Source: Terasakiella brassicae
GTDB taxonomy: Bacteria; Pseudomonadota; Alphaproteobacteria; Rhodospirillales; Terasakiellaceae
Reading direction: 5' to 3'
Assembly (NCBI RefSeq): GCF_014641495.1
Contig: NZ_BMHV01000011.1
Span: 1 to 64,000 of the forward strand
DNA: 64,000 nucleotides
The position numbers and the translations under genes were made by a program. Under the pieces are notes generated by a model, which was not told where the DNA came from, made no database searches, and worked only from the letters and a program-made list of their open reading frames with translations. This document shows positions 61,373-64,000 of the stretch, in pieces (the first letter of the stretch is position 1; each line of letters opens with the position of its first letter).

Positions 61373-63145
61373 ATGAAACCCCTCGACGATGAGACACCGC
61401 AAGAATTGAAAGCGGAAATTTGCAAACTCAGGAATGCGTTGCGCGAATCAGAAAATCGTCTGGGGAAAATGATCGGTAACTTGCCGGTGACTTTGTTTCG
61501 ACTGGAAATGGACGCACGCGGAAAAATTTCCTTTCCTTATATCAGCTCTACGATCAGTTCTTTGGTGGGGGCTGATGAAGACGCAATCACGCAGGATGCC
61601 GATAATTTTCTAAATTTGCTGGATCAAAGGTTGCGCGACAGGTTGTTTCGTCGTTTGCGTCGTTCTGCACGCAGCAATACGCCTTTTGATCAAGAGGTCT
61701 GTTTGCTGGACGACAAGCTTGGCAAATTATGTATCCGTGTTTTTGCCAATGTGGCTGTCCATAATAAAGAGGGAACGATCTGGGACGGGGCGGCGATGGA
61801 TATCACCGGACAGCACTTGCTGGATGAACGCCTGCGATATCTTGCTTACCATGATGAGATGACCCAATTGCCCAACAGAATGGCTCTGGAAGAACATCTC
61901 AATATTTTGTTTGAGGAAAAAGACGAGAGTTTTGCCGTTTTGGCTTTGGCGATTGATCGGTTGGATCTGGTCAATGATACATTGGGGCAGGAAACAGCAA
62001 ATCGATTGGTGACAACCGTGGCAAGCCAATTGGCCGACTTTCTGCCCAAAGGGACCTTTTTAGCCCATCCACGGGCGGAAAGCTTTTCGATTGTCTTGCG
62101 CCATATTGATGGTGATATGAGTGTTGCCGAGATTGCCGAACGTATTTTGGAACGCATGAAAATTCCGTTTGATATTGGTACGCGTCGCCTTGATGTCAGT
62201 GTCAGTATGGGAATCAGTCTGGCCCATCGTGATGGTGAAAATGCCGAAAGCCTGATGATGAATGCGGATACGGCCTTACGTCGTGCTCATTTGACCTCGC
62301 CGGGCGGTTATCGTTTTTATGTCGAGGAAATGAATACCCGGGCCTTGCGGGTCTTGGCCTATGAAAACCGATTGCGCAAGGCGATTCTGCGCAAAGAATT
62401 TATCCCTTTTTTCCAGCCGCTTATCGATGTGAAAACCGGCGAAATTGCAGCGATGGAGGCCTTGGTACGTTGGCGTCACCCGCGTCTGGGGTTGGTTTGG
62501 CCGGGTGAATTTATTCCGGTTGCCGAAGAGGCAGGGTTAATCGGTGATATTTGTCATCAGGTTCTTTATGAAACCTGTATGACCGCAAAACGATGGATGG
62601 AGGCCGGTTACGGGGCCATTCCAATGGCGGTGAATATATCGTGGCGACAATTTGCCCAACCGGAACGTCTTTTGCAGTTGATGAGTGATGTTTTAAAAGA
62701 AACCGGAACACCACCGGAATTGATTGAGCTTGAACTGACGGAAAGTTCGGTAATGGAAGAACCCGATTCTGCCATTCGCACCTTGAATGATCTGCGAGAA
62801 TTTGGGGTCATGGCATCCATTGATGACTTCGGGACCGGATATTCTTCCTTGTCCTATTTGAAACGTCTGCCCATTTCCAAATTGAAAATCGACCGTGCTT
62901 TTATTAATGAAGTGACGCATAACGAACGTGATGCCGCGATTGTGGATGCGATTATCAGGTTGGCGCAAGCCTTGGGGTTGAAGACGGTGGCAGAAGGGAT
63001 TGAAACGCAAGAACAGTTTGAATTTTTGAAAGAAAAAGGCTGTGATTTGGGGCAGGGGTTTTTGTTCAGCCGTCCGGTTCCTGCTGAGGATATGGAAAAA
63101 ATACTGCAAGAGGGTGGATTTTCTGATTTCAGAGTCTTGCAGTAA
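61373..63145 (+). CDS. PAS-GGDEF(degenerate)-EAL cyclic-di-GMP phosphodiesterase candidate
   Basis: About 590 residues. An N-terminal coiled-coil piece and PAS domain (about 30-150) precede a GGDEF-type domain starting at LAYHDEMTQLPNRMALEEHL. The signature GGDEF is replaced by HPRAESFSIV, so cyclase activity is unlikely. The EAL domain is complete: EALVRW, NISWRQF, ELTESSVME, IDDFGTGYSSLSYLKRLP, KIDRAFI and AEGIETQEQ with the Glu residues for metal binding. It should hydrolyse c-di-GMP. The start is uncertain: ATG at 61373 lacks a good ribosome-binding site, and TTG at 61334 or 61289 could extend it. Confidence 0.85.
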   Translation: MKPLDDETPQELKAEICKLRNALRESENRLGKMIGNLPVTLFRLEMDARGKISFPYISSTISSLVGADEDAITQDADNFLNLLDQRLRDRLFRRLRRSARSNTPFDQEVCLLDDKLGKLCIRVFANVAVHNKEGTIWDGAAMDITGQHLLDERLRYLAYHDEMTQLPNRMALEEHLNILFEEKDESFAVLALAIDRLDLVNDTLGQETANRLVTTVASQLADFLPKGTFLAHPRAESFSIVLRHIDGDMSVAEIAERILERMKIPFDIGTRRLDVSVSMGISLAHRDGENAESLMMNADTALRRAHLTSPGGYRFYVEEMNTRALRVLAYENRLRKAILRKEFIPFFQPLIDVKTGEIAAMEALVRWRHPRLGLVWPGEFIPVAEEAGLIGDICHQVLYETCMTAKRWMEAGYGAIPMAVNISWRQFAQPERLLQLMSDVLKETGTPPELIELELTESSVMEEPDSAIRTLNDLREFGVMASIDDFGTGYSSLSYLKRLPISKLKIDRAFINEVTHNERDAAIVDAIIRLAQALGLKTVAEGIETQEQFEFLKEKGCDLGQGFLFSRPVPAEDMEKILQEGGFSDFRVLQ

Positions 63146-63241
63146 ACCGCTTAATCGACTAAACATGGCCTAGGAATTTTATGTGCGTAGATCGCACGAT
63201 TGACAATGCTACCCTGCTCGGGGCTTCGGAGTTGAATTGAT

Positions 63242-63595
63242 ATGACAATCGGAACACGTGTGTACACTTGGCTTAACGGCACGTTGGTTGGTACCGACGA
63301 ATTCGGTAACAAATACTATCGCAACAAAAAGAAGCTTCAGGGCCGTGAGCGTCGCTGGGTCGTTTACCGTGGGGTGAGCGAGGCCTCTAAAGTACCGGCA
63401 GAATGGCATGCATGGTTGCATCACACTGTTTCTGAACCGCTGACAGAAGAAGCAACGCAGGCAAAACAGTGGCAAAAAGAACACCTGCCCAACCTGACAG
63501 GGACGACAAACGCTTACTTCCCGCAAGGGGACGCACGTCATGGCGGGCAGCGCGCTCGTGCGACAGGCGACTATGAAGCATGGCAACCCGAATAA
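63242..63595 (+). CDS. NADH-ubiquinone oxidoreductase accessory subunit, NDUFA12 family
   Basis: A 117-residue protein of the NDUFA12 (B17.2) family, an accessory subunit of complex I shared by alphaproteobacteria and mitochondria. Typical are GTLVGTDEFGNKYYRNKKK, RRWVVYRGVSEASKVPAEWHAWLHHTVSEPL and the C-terminal Pro/Gly-rich part. It is not with the nuo operon; in alphaproteobacteria it commonly precedes an mlaD-like gene, as here. Its ATG follows GAATTGAT without a strong ribosome-binding site. Confidence 0.92.
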   Translation: MTIGTRVYTWLNGTLVGTDEFGNKYYRNKKKLQGRERRWVVYRGVSEASKVPAEWHAWLHHTVSEPLTEEATQAKQWQKEHLPNLTGTTNAYFPQGDARHGGQRARATGDYEAWQPE

Positions 63596-63630
63596 GTCAT
63601 TGAATTTATGGCTGTAGACCTCTAAGATTT

Positions 63631-63656
63631 GCGGGCGCTTTTGAGCGCCCGTTTTC
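63631..63656 (+). terminator. Terminator after the NDUFA12-type gene
   Basis: GGGCGC pairs with GCGCCC around TTTTGA and is followed by GTTTTC. The next gene starts 39 bp later, so this may only partly separate them. Confidence 0.65.
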
Positions 63657-63694
63657 GTGCCGGACTGGGACGGAAGGGTTAGGGAGAGATTGAC

Positions 63695-64000
63695 GTGAAA
63701 TATTCTGAGCGCAGAGAAAAAACCGTTGGCGGGCTGACTTTTCTAGGTTTGGTTCTGGCTATTCTCGTTTCTTATGGCAAATCGGATGAAGCCGGCAATG
63801 ATCAGATATATAAAGTATCTGCAACGTTCAGCCGGATTGATGGTCTGATGGAAGAGTCGGACGTACGCATGGGCGGTGTTCGTATCGGTCAGGTTATCAG
63901 TGCTGATCTCAATGCAAATTATCGTGCTGTTGTAACGATGGCGGTGGATAAAAATGTACGCTTGCCGTTTGATACCTCGGCTGCCATTCATACGGATGGT
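63695..64000 (+). CDS. Outer-membrane lipid asymmetry protein MlaD (partial, N-terminal)
   Basis: A GTG-started frame of 102 codons runs off the right end of the window, preceded by AGGGAGAG 5 bases upstream. The peptide has an N-terminal membrane helix (TVGGLTFLGLVLAILVSYG) and an MCE domain start: YKVSATFSRIDGLMEESDVRMGGVRIGQV, closely matching MlaD/MCE, which binds phospholipids for retrograde transport between outer and inner membranes. The domain is cut by the window edge. The preceding gene, NDUFA12-type, is its usual neighbour. Confidence 0.85.
   Translation, partial: MKYSERREKTVGGLTFLGLVLAILVSYGKSDEAGNDQIYKVSATFSRIDGLMEESDVRMGGVRIGQVISADLNANYRAVVTMAVDKNVRLPFDTSAAIHTDG

Noticed and set aside
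1-64000. Prophage, toxin-antitoxin pair or defence island
   Set aside because: No integrase, capsid, restriction, CRISPR-associated or toxin-type genes were recognised; the only mobile DNA is the IS110 fragment and the short repeats.

Overview
The window is a 64 kb chromosomal segment of an alphaproteobacterium of moderate GC (roughly 48 %, by eye). The clade is suggested by genes typical of that class: an ATP12-type F1-ATPase chaperone, a MipZ division-plane ATPase, an NDUFA12-type complex I subunit next to an MlaD protein, a DUF1489 protein and a CobC-type decarboxylase. A placement in or near the Rhodospirillales (Terasakiella/Thalassospira/Magnetospirillum-like) is inference. B12-dependent ribonucleotide reductase, a phasin and a complete leucine degradation operon point to an aerobic, polyhydroxyalkanoate-storing heterotroph.

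Layout. 1-190: 3' end of an IS110-family transposase that abuts one half of a short repeat, then a terminator. 190-3732 (minus): ATP12 chaperone, AsmA, HAD phosphatase. 3.9-8.9 kb: OmpA-type lipoprotein, lipB, tRNA-Leu(GAG), cupin, malic enzyme. 8.9-10.3 kb: MgtE. 10.4-24.1 kb: a MerR-type regulator (LiuR-like), two hotdog thioesterases, a solute-binding protein and a ten-gene operon for leucine/isovalerate catabolism (isovaleryl-CoA dehydrogenase, thiolase, second acyl-CoA dehydrogenase, two HCCA-isomerase-like proteins, methylcrotonyl-CoA carboxylase beta and alpha, methylglutaconyl-CoA hydratase, HMG-CoA lyase, DUF445). Three near-identical palindromes sit over the promoters of the regulator, the thioesterases and the operon, giving a coherent local regulon. 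24-31.6 kb: SulP transporter, DUF1489, RNA methyltransferase, response regulator, nucleoside-gate membrane protein with a divergent Lrp regulator, PilZ protein, ferric-iron binding protein. 31.7-39.1 kb: leucine dehydrogenase, CobC-like enzyme, a tandem pair of small paralogous proteins behind a CRP-type site, acyl-CoA synthetase, secreted GH114/TM1410-like protein, FAD oxidoreductase. 39.1-43.9 kb: molybdopterin oxidoreductase translationally coupled to mipZ, then a J-domain membrane protein and a secreted protein of unknown function. 43.9-47.6 kb: galU, ugd and a phosphomannomutase for nucleotide sugars. 47.7-55.2 kb: a 166-bp repeat that splits a duplicated terminator, D,D-carboxypeptidase with a SPOR-like tail, lipoprotein, phasin, clpS-clpA, CoA-transferase, a hemerythrin-like relic. 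55.3-64 kb: GNAT protein overlapping a RidA gene, nrdJ, PAS-GGDEF-EAL protein, NDUFA12-like protein and a partial mlaD.

The most notable structures are the LiuR-type promoter/operator triad, the repeat family that sits beside transcription terminators (one copy apparently invaded by the IS110 element and one flanked by a 26-bp duplicated terminator), and the DEWADVHY small-protein pair under a perfect CRP-type palindrome. No CRISPR array, prophage or recognisable defence island was seen.
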